64,000 bases of DNA from Bryoerythrophyllum caledonicum (lineage: Eukaryota; Streptophyta; Bryopsida; Pottiales; Pottiaceae), in NCBI GenBank assembly GCA_963971425.1, contig OZ020514.1, positions 9,553,218 through 9,617,217 of the forward strand, given 5' to 3'. Below are positions 30,819 through 44,200 of the stretch, in pieces. Positions within the stretch are counted from its first letter, which is position 1; every line of letters begins with the position of its first letter. Both the position numbers and the translations under genes were made by a program. The notes under the pieces are model-generated. The model searched no databases. It was not told the DNA's origin and worked only from the letters and a program-made list of their open reading frames with translations.

Positions 30819-33800
30819 TGTTGTAGTCTAGTGGTTCGTAATTTTCAAAGATAACCGAAATTAACCATAAGCTAGTCCACTTTACCAGATCGTTTCCAGG
30901 GATTTTTATCGTGCATCAAACTCTTTAAATCTTAACAACACTTCACACTTAGTACCTCATCACATCCAAGAGGATGGATTCCCCGGTACCTAAGTAATCG
31001 GTAACAAGTAATCATAAGTATTTAAGTTAAACTCTGTTGAGCGTCAGAGTAGTTTCCCGGTAAGTTTTTACAGTGCCCCAAAAGTCACTGCCTTCCGTTC
31101 CCGCAATCCAGAGGCTACAATATCCACAATCTAACCCTACACCTTGAAAGAGTTAAAAGGTTGCAGCCGGTTAACCGGTCTTCACAATCTACCGAGAACA
31201 ATCTACCGGGACTCTTCCAATTGATACATATAGGGATTATCAAGAAGGTTGGAAGTACCCACATAGTCAAGAGAATCCACCAGAAGGTTAGATGTCTCAA
31301 CCGGGAGGTCTACCGGTGGATTGGGAATATCCATCGGTAGGTGAGATGTATCTATAGATATACGAGGAGCCTCCTTGAGATCAAAAAGTATGGCCACTAA
31401 AGACTCCACCAAGGAATCCGGTGGTGAGGAAGGGAGGTCAACCGGTTCTTTCCCGGTAGAGTTTACTGGGAGGCTTGGTTTTCTCTCATAGACCTTCACG
31501 CCCCACTCCTTGGAGGATGGGGAACCCACCCGACTCACTGGTGTTTGAGTGGGTGGGTCATCCTTCTCCGAAGATGGAGATTTGTCATAGACAAATTTTT
31601 TCTTGTTCTGGGGCGGACTCCGTCTTGCAATGGTATGGTGATACTAGGTTGACCGACAAGCATCTTGGTCAACGTCATGATAGTCTCTTTGGAAGTAGTC
31701 TTCAAATCATGGAGCTCCTTCGGGGTGGCCCGGAGATCCCTCTTCACCTAGGCCACTAGCTCCAGTTTCTCCTAGGCCGCGGGAAAGATGTCGCGGTTGT
31801 CCTCCACTTCAAAAATCTTCCGGAGAATCCTTTGGAGACCCCTTGCCTCCATTAATTCTATCTCCATCTCTTGGACCTCCCAAGTCACCTCCCGGGAGAA
31901 CTTGGATATGTTCTCCATGAGAGTGAGTTTCTTGGATGCCCCGGGCGGTTGTGGTGGTTTCTACCGGTGAGACCGGAAGGTCCACCCCTCACTCGAGATC
32001 GCTTGAGATAAGACGCTTCCCGTGGAGTTGCCGGTTTAGCCAACCGAGAAGCCGGTTGTTGAGGAGGATCTCGAGGAGGATGATCTGGAGAAAACATCCC
32101 TTGTCTCCACATCTTCTTCTCTTCCGGCTCTAAACAATGGTGGTGCTCATACATATGCATGAGATATGGGGTCAAGAATATCTTAGAGCATCCACCTTAT
32201 TGAATTGTCTGGAGTTGAGGCAATATTGCCTCAATCAACAAATATCCCCAATTAGGGGAGGATTCTTAGAAAAACGCTTTGATGTAGGCGGTGGCCAACC
32301 GAGCTGTGACCCTTTCACGTCGGTTGAGATCGATGATTGGGTTTAGAAACTCAATCGCGCTTCTCAACCGTGATTCGTGAAATGGTCGCTCCCGTAGCAA
32401 TCCAACGCATTGTAAGGGCTTGATACATGTTCTTCTAGCAGCTTCCGGTTGACTCTGAATATCTTTTCCCTCTCTTGACGAAGAAAGTACCATTTGCGCC
32501 ATACCTCCGTAGTCCAAGACCGGGGTTGGCCCGGTAGACTCCCCGGGGCGTCCAGGGAGGCTGCAACTCCGCCACCGCATGTCCTCTTTGGAATACCCAT
32601 GGCTTCTTGTAGAGTCCTCTGCACCCCATTCGGATGAGGTCCTCCTCCAATTGTTCACCTTTCATAGTCCCCTCCCACTAGTTCGGGTCAACCTTCGAAA
32701 GAGTTATCGATTCTCGTAAAGCCATGTTGTCCGGGATGGCCAAATCCGCAAAATGCATGTACTTCCACCAATCTCCTTACTAACTTATCACAAACTCCGG
32801 TCTCACCCGGAAAATACAAGTCTACCGGTCAATCGGTGTGGTACTCCAGAACACTTTGCTAGAATACGTGGATGTATGTATCTCACATATCTAACAACCC
32901 CCTAACGAAATAATATCACATATGATCATTTCAAGGAGAGAACTTGGGAGAACAAGACTTAGAAAGAGATTTTTCCGGTTGACTGGGGAGACCGGGAAAA
33001 TGATAGGAAATTTGGACAAGATCTATAGAGGATAGGAGGATGGAAAAAACCTAAAAGAAAAACTTGCCACAGGCCTAAGACAATTGAAAACGAATGATAT
33101 GACACCAACGTAGACTCACACGTATAAGAAGTCACAATCTACGACATATATGGTCTAGATAGAGTCCACTGGGGGATTTTTTTCTCTAGACCGGAGAGGA
33201 CGTTATCGTAGGTCACCCCGGTAAAAAATAGGAAATAAAGTCTTACAAACAAAGAAGTTCGCTTACACAAGATAAACCCAACATGAGCAAGAATCACCTT
33301 TGTTTTCCAACTCCTTGTTGCATCCGCAACCTTCGTCAGCTTTTGTCTCTTGGATCTACTCGTTGTAGCCACGAACCTCCTTGCACCACCAAATCCTAGG
33401 TTGAACGCACATCTTCCACCACTTTCAAGACACTTGAAGAAGCCTCCAAAATGTCTCTCAAACCACCTTAAAACCTTCAAAAGTCTTCTTCAAAACTTCT
33501 TCTTCCTTCAAACCCTAGTTGCACCACCAATCTCCTCCAAACCCTAAAAGCTCAAGTTCCCAACCTCTAAGCCTAAGACAGAGACATAGACAGGACAGAA
33601 AAAAAAATAAGAGGAGGGGGGGGAATCAGGAGAGAGGGGCTAGAGTTGAAGGAATTAGGGAGAGAAAGAAAAAAGAAGGGTTGTGGTCAAAGGCGGTTGT
33701 GGTCTATTGGCGGCAACCTACTCTCTCAGCCAGCTGGCGGTTGGGTTGGATTTGTACCCGGGGTTGCCCTCTCCCATGCCTGGGACTGCCAAGGTATGTA

Positions 33801-34404
33801 CCCGAGTTCCCGGGTAGGGCCCGGCTCATGGTCGAGGCTGGTGCCCGGGTCATGGGCCGGTGTATCGAGCATATGCCTGGCGCGGCCCTAGAGATGTTAC
33901 TCGGGCTGCTGCCCGGGTATCCAGTCATACTCGGGTTGGTATCCGGGTTGGCTCATACCCGCATTAATACCCAAGGGTTTTTTTTATTTTATTTTTATTT
34001 TTTTGTCTTTTTTTTCATATAACTAAATTCTTATTCTTTCAAATAAAAAATTGTGTCTATAACAATAAATAAAGAAGGAACTAAAATTATTTCCTAATTA
34101 ATCTAACTACCTTCTAAACTTAACTAATTAATTTAGGTTAAGTGGTGGTTTTAGAATTACATCCCGGAATCTCTTTCGAGACTCTTTGAAATTGTTTTCC
34201 GGGACTAAACTAGTGATTTTAAGACCCGGTTTTATCACTACTATAAACCTAATTAACTACTTAAGCATTTTCCTATTTTCACTATCTGCTATCTAATCTA
34301 ATTCTACACAACACTAACACTTTTTTAGTTAATTAAGACTAAAAATCCTACTTTAACTAATTATTTTGGTAGGGGCAACCAAGTGAGAGTTTTAGACTTC
34401 CACA
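30819..34404 (+). mobile_element. LTR-type fossil E1 (solo LTR or non-autonomous)
   Basis: Begins TGTTGTAGTCTAGTGGTTCG and ends TTTTAGACTTCCACA. It belongs with E2 (37,713-41,251) and E3 (48,074-51,138): TG..CA ends, 3-3.6 kb, 5 bp duplications in E2 and E3, no coding sequence. The flanking 5-mers here are dissimilar, so the duplication has decayed or the boundary is off by a few bases. The interior has CCGGT-rich blocks and a TACCCGGGTT minisatellite (about 33,755-33,975). With no gene and no internal LTR pair, a very long solo LTR is the simplest reading. Confidence 0.6.
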
Positions 34405-37400
34405 ACCACCTTGGTAGAGAAATGAGGATTTAATGACATAAACACCGCCTCGGTGAACACGGTTGCCGCCATCAACCCCACCACCACTCTGACCACCAAC
34501 ATACGTAAGAGGTGGCCTCTGATGCGGCCAAAGGCCACAAAAAAGTTCATTTGGAGCTAACTACTCTACGAAGGACATTATTCGTGAGACTGGTGAATAC
34601 ATCAACGCCAGCAATGGTGAGGTATACACAAAAGTTAATGATGTTGAGAAACTAATGAGTGTCGCTTTGTCCCTAATGAAAGATATCAAGTCCAACCATG
34701 AGGCGTTATCTCACTCCCCCCCAAATGACCCTTCAAACGTGGATTGACAACAGACCGCCCATAAATTCTCTAGCAACTAGGTGATCATGGGACTATGTTA
34801 CATCTAGCTCTATTTCTCTTTAGAGACATACTAGTGCTCTCTTACTCGCAAGAACTTTCACCCTATACTACTACCACACCACAAAACTCTTAAACTACCC
34901 AACACACACCCAAACACGGCACACAAACAAACACCATTTACAAATCACTACACCATATACACCCTCAACTCAAACAATTATTTGTCTCTTCCCACTAACA
35001 CGTTTCCACACACACATATCCCTAAAAACCTTTACAACCTTTCCCACAAAACTATCATACCAACTTTCTACATCACACCAATCATACATACATCTACAAC
35101 TCTACATAAGAAATACAACCCAACCACACCTTGCTTCCCCCAACTACAACAACACTTACAACATCTACACAACCACCCCACATCCCAACAATACAAAATT
35201 CGACTACTCCACACCTCCCCCCCACCAATACTATGCATAAAACCACTTTTAGCGTACACCATCAAAACACACCTATACCGCCGTAGCCCACAACCACCCA
35301 TCCACCCGTACGACTCTCACATGCTCTCACCACAATTCTTATTTTTTCTTCCGTGGAAGGTAACAACACATTAAAAGGACAGAACCATAACAACAATACA
35401 ACATGGACTAAGACACTCTTTAACACCCTATCTTCTATTAAAAAAATCCACATATACAACACATCCATAGCGCTCGCCTCCACCTCCGTACAATCCAACA
35501 ACACTTCTTTCAGCACAAAGACTCAATACACAACAACTTACACAACCCCATTGACGCTTATTCCATCTCCTCCACAACCATTGAAATCTAGCAACAAATT
35601 TCCTTCCTCTCCTACACTTCTCGCCACAACCTTTCAAAACTTTGAAACCATCAGCACACACATCCTCCATACCCACAATCTTATCCCTTCCACAACCATT
35701 ATACAAAACACCACCATAAGCAAAACACAAATAACCCCCAAGATCAAAATTCAACCACAAACAATAACAATAAAAATAATGAAATGAAGCATAGAAATTC
35801 TAAACACTCCGCCCTATTCTTACTAATAAATGGAAACATCATCCACTACATAATATTACTAACAATGTGTCGAGACATAAAATCTAATCCTAGTCCAATG
35901 CCAACGTCCTACACAATCATCCAAAACAAAAAAATGCCTAACACATACCCATGTACTCCATCAAACATACACCTCACTCTACCCTCACATTTCTCACTTT
36001 GTACAACAAAATAAATAACAATAATAATAATAAAAATAATAATAACCACCCACCTCAACACATTATCTACGCTTTAATTGTCACCCTCCACTCCTCAATA
36101 GATGAATGTAATAACACCATTGGCCAACACACTACAAACACTAATCCAATATATTTGACAAATCTATTATTAAACACCCTCTCCTCCCTACAAACACACC
36201 CTAAAAGACATATCAAAAGAAAACATCCATACACCAAATTCCTAGAAGAAAACCAACACATCTCGCAACACAAAAACTCATTCCACAACAACTTATATAC
36301 CTTCATCCATAGTCAAACTCCATTCCCTATCCTTAAAACAACACAATTCAAATTTCTCTTCTTCCCAAACAATCTTCTTTACAAGGCTCTACAATGTTTT
36401 GAACCAATTAATGCATACAAACATCCCCTCGCCACCTATCTACATCCTCTCTTGCCCTCGTAACCCAAATATGGAAGATAGAAACACCTACATGACAACA
36501 TAGAACGCCTCAACACTAAATACCGCCCTACAATGCATTTACAATCTAGCTTTTCAAACTAACACATCCCTCTCTATAATTGCCATTCAAGAAACTAAGC
36601 TAACCACTACAAAATCCACAAAATCTATACAAAAAACTTTTCCCGACTACAAACTCATATTCAAGAATACACATGCACTCACACAATGTATCCAACAACA
36701 AATGTCATATACACCGGTGAGAGGTGGACTTCTCATGCTCATACACCAATCTAATGCTTTTCCCAGAAACATTACCAAAATCCCTACCTTGGTTTAACAT
36801 ACCGCCATAACTACAAATCATCAAAATTGCAAATCGACGACTCCAACCATGGCTTATTCTACATTTATACATGCCCTCACATTTAGAAGACTCTAGACTT
36901 ATTCCAGATATCCAAAATTCCATCACCACTCCAATAAACTCACACACCAATCACACAATAATACTATGCGGAGACTTTAATCAAGACATTGCCCTCCTCG
37001 AACGACCAAACGGCTACGTCTTTATCCCTCTATTTGAAAAGACTACCCAATGGCGAAATTACACGGACAACCTAGAACTTGCATATATCCCAACGGACAC
37101 CTCATATTCTAGACAAGGCGGACTGAACTTCACACACACGAGCCTAATAGAAGGATTTTATATAAAAACATCAAATTTCATCTACTACACAGCTACTACT
37201 AACAACACAACCAATTTAAACTTGGACCACTTTCCAGTCTAAGTCAATATTCCCCGTAACATCCTTCTTAGGAATACCTCCACAACCACAAATCCAAATA
37301 ATATTATAATACTCAACTCCATTCCCAAAGAAAACCTACAAAACTTTAATACAACATTTTAAAAGAAAATCCTCACAAATTGACAACCTCACAAATACCC

Positions 37401-37712
37401 TTACAATTACAAACACCTCACAGAAACACAATGGCAAGAAGCTTGCACTCCTTGAATAGCCTAATTAACACAATTTCTAATACCTTAGAAACAACTTGTA
37501 AGGAGCCACCTATACCACAATTGACACCCAGAACCTCACAACAAGGAAGTTACCTCCCTTGCAAATTCGCAAAACATTGGAAACAACACCTTGCCACATA
37601 CTACACCACACAAAAAGCATCATTTTGTAAAAACTAACCCCAATTGACGTACCCACCATATACTCTCCAAATTTCAAAACCTTCGCCATATTTAAATACG
37701 ACAAGTACCACC
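34405..37712 (+). pseudogene. LINE ORF1 tail, spacer and AP-endonuclease, plus-strand copy
   Basis: 34,405-34,747 is the ORF1 tail (KDIIRETGEYINASNGEVYT..). About 34,800-36,460 is A/C-rich low-complexity sequence belonging to the LINE, with no recognisable domain. From about 36,500 the second ORF shows an apurinic endonuclease: LSIIAIQETKL, TIILCGDFNQDIALLER, SYSRQGGLNFTHTSLIEGFY and LNLDHFPV (the Asn-x-Asp-His signature appears as L-D-H). After it comes CKEPPIPQLTPRTSQQG, shared with the minus-strand copy at 53,300-53,400. Several stops and frameshifts are present. The endonuclease nicks target DNA to prime reverse transcription. Confidence 0.75.
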
Positions 37713-40700
37713 TGTCGTAGTCTAGTGGTTCGTAATTCTCAAAGTTGACCAAAATTAACCTTAACCCCTAAAGTTCCTTGACAATTCCCCTCAAAAACTA
37801 TAAGTGGTACTAACTTTCAAACCACAAATCCAAAAAATAAAATAAAAATATGTCCACCAAGCTCTTATCAAAGGCAATCTAGCTTTAAAATTTCAGAGAA
37901 AATTGATTTTTTTTTAAATTTTAGGAACCTGCCCAAAAATCAAGGAATCCCTCCGAAAGAGACACTGGTCCATTAGGGGTTAAGCAAGCCTACCTTACCA
38001 TATCGTTTCCAGGGATTTTTATCGTGCATCAAACTCTTTAAATCTTAACAACAATTCATATTTAATACCTCGGCACATTCCGGAGGATGGCTTCTCCGGT
38101 ACCTTAGTTATCAATAACAAGTAACCACATGTATTTCAGTTAAACTCTGTTGAGCGCCAGAGTAGATTTCCGGTAAGTTTTTATAGTGCCCGAAAAGTCA
38201 GTGCTCTCCGTTCCTGCAATCCAGACGCCACAATATCCACAATCTAACCCTACACCTTGAAGAGTTAAAAAGGTCGCAACCGGTTTACCGGTCTTCACAA
38301 TCTACCGGGAACTTGTCTCGGTAAACCGGTCACGCAAGCCCGGGTTTCAACTACAACCACACCCGATGAATCAAACCAAGAAGATACAAGACTCACAACA
38401 AGTTAGTACTAAGCAAATCATATGAGCAAGACAACCTTCCACGGGGATTGTCGTAACTAGTCCACTATAAGGGTAGAAACCCCAGAATTCTCCGGACTCA
38501 GGCTTAGCCGGGATCTCTCCCGGTGTACCAAGGGGAGGGATATCACCCCTCCTCTCCACCAATCCAAACACTTTCCACTTAAAGGAGGCTATCATAAATA
38601 GCCGTGGGCTTCCCGGATCCTATCCGCCAAGACAACTCTTTTCGCTCCCACCAGTGAAGGGTTTGGAGTATAGATCCCGGATCTCACTCTACCTATCTAA
38701 CCTGGATATCCTACACCCTCGGGAAGTCTCTACTCACACTCAATCACATAACACACAACAAGTCACAACCTTGTATACCTAACAAATACACACTAAAAGG
38801 ACTCAACTCTCTCCCGGTCCACTCACACAAGCTCAACAAAGACTCTAAACACAAGCAATGAAGGCAAGACACGAGCACATCAACAAAAAGAAGAGTATTT
38901 AATACAAAAGCCCAAGGCTCTTTAAGTACACAAAGGCTACTAGCTACTCTCCAAACGTAGATCCCCAAAAGGTGGAAATGGCATCTAGAGAGTGCACTAA
39001 AGTCAACAGTTACCCTCCATATTAAATCCTCAAAAGGTGGAAATGGCATCTAGAGAGTGCACTAAAATCAATAGCTACCCTCCAAAAGTAGACCCATTAA
39101 AGGTAAAAACGGCATCTAGATCCTAAAATCAAGGGTAGCCTAGTCACCGGCGGATTACTGGTAGACCGATAAACCGGAAGACTTCCGGTCCCGAGACCAG
39201 TGAACCTTTCCCTTACAAAAGTAAGTAGTCGGAGAAACCACTCAAATCATAGTGACTGGGTGCGCAATGAGGCCCCATCGACATCACTACTCTAGTGTTT
39301 AAATCTAGCAACTTAAAACAACATCTCACCAACCGGTGAGATAAATCAACAATAACACATAACATATAACAAAGGCTCAACCGAAAGACTCTTCTGATTG
39401 ATACATGTAGGGATTGTCACTACGGCTGGAAGTACCCACATGGTCGAGAGAATCCACCGGAAGGTCAGATGTCTCAACTGGGAGGTCTACCGATGGAGTG
39501 GGAATATCCACCAGAAGGTTGGGTGTATCTATAGATACACTTGGAGTCTTCTTAAGATCAATTAGTATAGCCACAGAGGACTCCACCAAAGACTCCGGGG
39601 GTGAGGAAGGGAGGTCAACCGGTTCCTTCTTGGTAGAGTTTACCGGGAGGCTTTGTTTTCTCTCATAGACCTTCACGCCCCAGTCCTTAGAGGATGGGGA
39701 ATCTACCCGACTCACCAGTAGAGCCATGTTGTCCGAGGTGGACAAAATCCTCAAAATGCATGTACTTCCACCAATCTCTCTATTAACTTGTCACAAACTC
39801 CGGTCCGGCCCGGAAATACAAGTCTACCGGTCAACCGGTGGACAACTCTGGAACACTTTGCTAGAATATGTGGATATAGGTGTCTCACATATCTATCAAC
39901 ATACTAACAACACAAGATCACATAAAATCGTAACAATGAGAGGACTTTGGAGACAAAGACTTAGAAAGAGGTTTTCCCGGTTGACCGAGAAGACCGGAAA
40001 AAATATAGAAAATATAGGCAAGACCTAAAAATGATAGGAGGATGGAGAAAACTCAAAAGAATGACTTGCCACAAGGCTAAGACAATAGACAACAATAAAT
40101 ATGAAACTAATGTAGACTTCACATGTATACTAGGTCACAATAAGGTCTAGATAGAGTCCACCAAGGGACTTTTTTTCTAGACTGGGGAGGATGTTACAGG
40201 GGAGTCACCCCGGTAGAAAAGAAAGAAAAAGACTTACAAACAAGGAATTTGCACAAACAAGAGAAACCCAACATGGACAAGAATCACCTTTGTTTTCCAA
40301 CTCCTTGTTGCACCCGCAACCTCCTTTCTTTGTCTCTTTTATCTTCTCGCCTTGGCCACGAATCTCCTTGCTCCACCAAACCCTAGGTATCTCCACCACC
40401 ACCAAACCCTAGCTTGCCCGCACCCCTTCCACCACCTTCAAAACATTTGAAAAGCCTCCTCTTCTTCTTCTTCTTCCTTATTGCACCACCTCTCCTTCAC
40501 TTCTTTGACTACTTCTTCAAACCCCAACTCCAAAAAAGACCAAATAGAGGGAGAGGGAGAGGGAGAACTTATGAGAGAGAGAAAACTTGACAGGGAGATA
40601 GAGGAGAAAATTTTAAGGGGGGGGGGTTTATAGAGGGATGGGGAGAGAGAAGAGTTCTGGAGGCGGGAGAAGAACTACTGGAGGGGGTCTGGACTCTGTT

Positions 40701-41251
40701 TCGAGAGAGGGGACTTGGAGGGCGGTTGGAGCTGCCCGGGTGATACCCGGGTACCCAGGTATCATCCCATACCCAGGTTGGTACCCGGGTTAGTTCATGT
40801 CCGGGTTGATACCCGGGTATGCATTTTAATTTTTTTTATTTTTTATTTTTTTTCTGTTTTGTCCTTTTTTTTTTCTCTTCCTCCTACAACTAACTAGTAA
40901 TTCTCTCAAACTAGAATTAGGGTCTAGAAAAGAAGAAGGACTACTTCTAACTACCTCCTAAACTTAACTAATTAGTTTAGGTTAAGTGGTGATTTTAGAC
41001 TTTCATCCCGGGATCTCTTCCGGGACTCTTTTGAAATTGTTTTCCGGGACTTAAATTAGTGATTTTAAGACCCGGTTTTATCACCACTATAAACCTAATT
41101 AACTACTTAAGCATTTCTCTATTTTCTCTAGGCCCTATCTAATCTAATTTCACACAATACTAACTAATTTTCTAGTTAACTAACACTAAAAACTCTATTT
41201 TAACTAATTTTTTTGGTAGGGGCAACCAAGTGGGAGTTTTAGACTCCCACA
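37713..41251 (+). mobile_element. LTR-type fossil E2
   Basis: Starts TGTCGTAGTCTAGTGGTTCG and ends GACTCCCACA, flanked by an exact 5 bp duplication CCACC (37,708-37,712 and 41,252-41,256). It lies within the LINE. It is non-coding, with a TACCCGGGTA array near 40,735-40,820. It contains a TTAA-flanked MITE (37,765-37,979). About 1 kb near its 5' end looks identical to E3, while the 3' half is nearer to E1. Confidence 0.7.
37765..37979. mobile_element. piggyBac-type MITE in E2 (TTAA target)
   Basis: A 215 bp insertion between duplicated TTAA (37,761-37,764 and 37,980-37,983), with ends CCCCTAAAG and CATTAGGGG. E3 shows the empty site: ATTAACCTTAAACAAGCCCA against ATTAACCTTAA[insert]TTAAGCAAGCC here. 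The interior (CTAACTTTCAAACCA, poly-A/T runs, GACACTGGTCC) matches the right end of the large TTAA element at about 60,640-60,808, so it is a short relative of that element. Confidence 0.9.
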
Positions 41252-44200
41252 CCACCATCCAACACCCCACACAAAGAATGGCTGAACAAGATCGCAACTA
41301 TTGCTAAAAATGCCAATAAACAAGCCCGTAAAATCGTTACAAAATACACTAGAGAATGTATCAGAATAGCCATCTCTAAATACCGTCAACTTTATGACAC
41401 AAGCCCTAAAAAATCTAGTAGAAAAATGGATTATAATGGATCTATATTAAAAAAATATGTTGTTGTTGTGTTGATCCATTATGGATTCAATAATGGATTG
41501 CATAATGGATTGCATAATGGATCAACACAACAACATTCCAACTAGCCCTGAGTACATCGCCAAAGAAATCCACTCAATAATCCATAAACAATAGACCAAC
41601 CAACCTTCTATGTGATTTTTAGTTGCAACACATACCAACATGCACATGTGGAGTGAGACAATATCCGTGGCATGACCTCAAGGGATTAACCACTGACAAA
41701 AGGAAAACCAACAATCCCTCTTTACACATATTACAATGAAGAAACGTACAATATGTACCAAAAAAATTTGGAAACAACAATGCCTCTGGTCCGGATCAGA
41801 TACCCAACTTCATTTTTTAAATATTTTCCTAAGATTCCACGAGCTATTATTATTATTATTATTTTCCTATTGTTACAAAAAAAATCAATATCGGATCTTG
41901 GAAAACAAGTTTGACCATTTTACTATACAAAAAGGTAACCCATCTGTATTATTTAACCACGGACCTATAGCCCTCGCTAAGACCATCTACAAGTTGTACA
42001 CAAGCACATTAACATCAATATTCTTGGCATATGGAGAGAAACATCAAATATTAAATGATAGCCGAGAAGGATTTAGAGCCAAGAGAAGCACCACTCGGCC
42101 CTTGAAGATGCAAAATTTACCAACCAAAACATTTACATACTTTACATTGACTTTAAAAACGCCTTTCGATCCATTGACCACCCCCGACTACTAGCTATCA
42201 TGAGGGGTGACAACGGTTACTCCTTTGGCACCTCGAAAATCACTGTAAACTTGGCCGCGTACGCCGATGACCTAACAGCCATTTCCGGACGTCTTAAACC
42301 ACTTCAAATCCAATTGGAAAAAATAGATAAGTTTTGCCCATGGACCAGTATGGAACTCGGAGCTCAGAAATGTGGCGTAACCGGTTGCCGCAACAAATCC
42401 AAAGTAAGTCCAACCGCCTTCAAAGCTCTTATCTAAGCTACCAATATTAATTACCAAACCCAACCAATCCCGGTTCCACACCAAAACCAACCTTACATCT
42501 ATCTCAAAATAAACCTTGTTCCATTGTCCAAATGGAAAATGCAAATCCACGTTACTTCTTCCAAACTTATTAAACAATGCAAAGAACTAACGCTATGTCC
42601 GGCCACAATGCAACAAAAATAAAAATGATTGATATTGTTATACAACCGGGAATTTCATATTGTTTCTATGCGGTCCCCTATTCAAAGCCCACCACCAAAA
42701 AACTTCACAAGAAAACCATAGCTATATAGAAGAAAGTATGTGGCCTTCCCAATTGCACATCCAATGTCATAACACAACTCCCCCAACATCTATTTGGACT
42801 AGGAGCATTCTCCATTAAAAATGTCTATCTCCGTTTCATTAGGGAACAACTCCAAAACGCCCTTAACGACAAAGGATGGACTACGACAAAGGATTTTTTA
42901 TGTCGTTAAGGGCAAGGGATTTTTTATTTGGACTACAATATGGGACTCATTTGTCATAGTCTCTCCTAATATGGGTGTGCCAAAAAACTCTAAAGACTAA
43001 AAAAATCCAATTGCATGCGGTCCCCTATCACTCGCACACTCTTCCTGCACAAGACGGAAGGCCAAACGTTTCTAAAGAGCACACTAGCACATTTTTTACT
43101 TGGCCCCGCCCCTCTAGAACAAATTTGGTAGAATGAAATCCATAATCTCCCTGCACTTGATCGACAACTATCCTCTAAACTTCTACAAAATTTATTCTCC
43201 GTAAACATCACCAACCTAAAACAAATTACACTACCAAACGGTACACACTTTATGGACGAAAATAATTGTAGCATGTTTTATGGTACTCTACACAAGGTTC
43301 TAAAAAGTGCGCTCAATGTTGCTAAACAACTATTTTGTCATCCCCCATGCCTTTCTACATGCTTTACCCCATACCCAATTCATGTCCCACCTTGCATGCA
43401 CACTAAAAGAACCATACATCATTGGTGACAATGACATCCAACCCGACATTAACTCCCCACCAAACCCCCCTAAACCCACCACATCCATCTCCTCTCTCCC
43501 CCACCGCCACTCATATTAAAAAATCCTACTACATACTCTATCAACAACATTACCGACCACATATATAGAAAATATGTAAACTCAAAAAAATAAGCTAAAA
43601 AGACACATCATACCTATGCCATTGGCAACACAACAACACAACCTATAGTAATTGGCTCCTCCAAATAAATATTTTTCCTTGGCACAATCAAAACACCTCT
43701 CTCCATAACACCAAAATCCTTAAACAATACTACGACAAAGTCCAAAACAACTTCTACCTACAAATCATAAAACTACATCACTCCAAAGAACAACTTAGAG
43801 ATATAAGATTTGTTACACCGTCCATCATCATCCCCCTCCTAAAAATCTTCACAACTCAATGTTACTCCAAAACCGACATTTTCACATAAACAAACACAAT
43901 AAAAATACAACAAGATAATGCCTCCATATATGAAGAAAATAGTAGACACCTAAGCACTACACCGATTGCTAGACTACAATGGTTGTGGAACCAATACCAC
44001 GAAGCAATTCAAACCCCCATGGACATTGAACCTACACCTCAACCATTTGAAACCAAAATAATTTGGCTATACCAAAGATACAAATATTGCATTCTAAAAA
44101 AGGACCCCCTTAAACATGCACACTACGCATTATTCACTCCTATATTAGGCTCTCTTATCACATCTTTTAATATAACACAATCATATTTTTTATCCCCCGA

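Noticed and set aside
34982-36463. Thr/His/Asn-rich frames at 34,982, 35,353 and 35,951
   Set aside because: They are the A/C-rich spacer of the LINE; composition bias removes stops. No domain is recognised, so they are kept only as part of the LINE.
37713-37745. tRNA-like start (TAGTCTAGTGGTTCGTAATT) of the E fossils
   Set aside because: It resembles an A box, but no B box, acceptor stem or cloverleaf follows, and the element is 3 kb with TG..CA ends; not called tRNA or SINE.
38371-38595. 74-residue minus-strand frame present identically in E2 and E3
   Set aside because: The identity follows from the shared DNA block; composition and position give no sign of coding.
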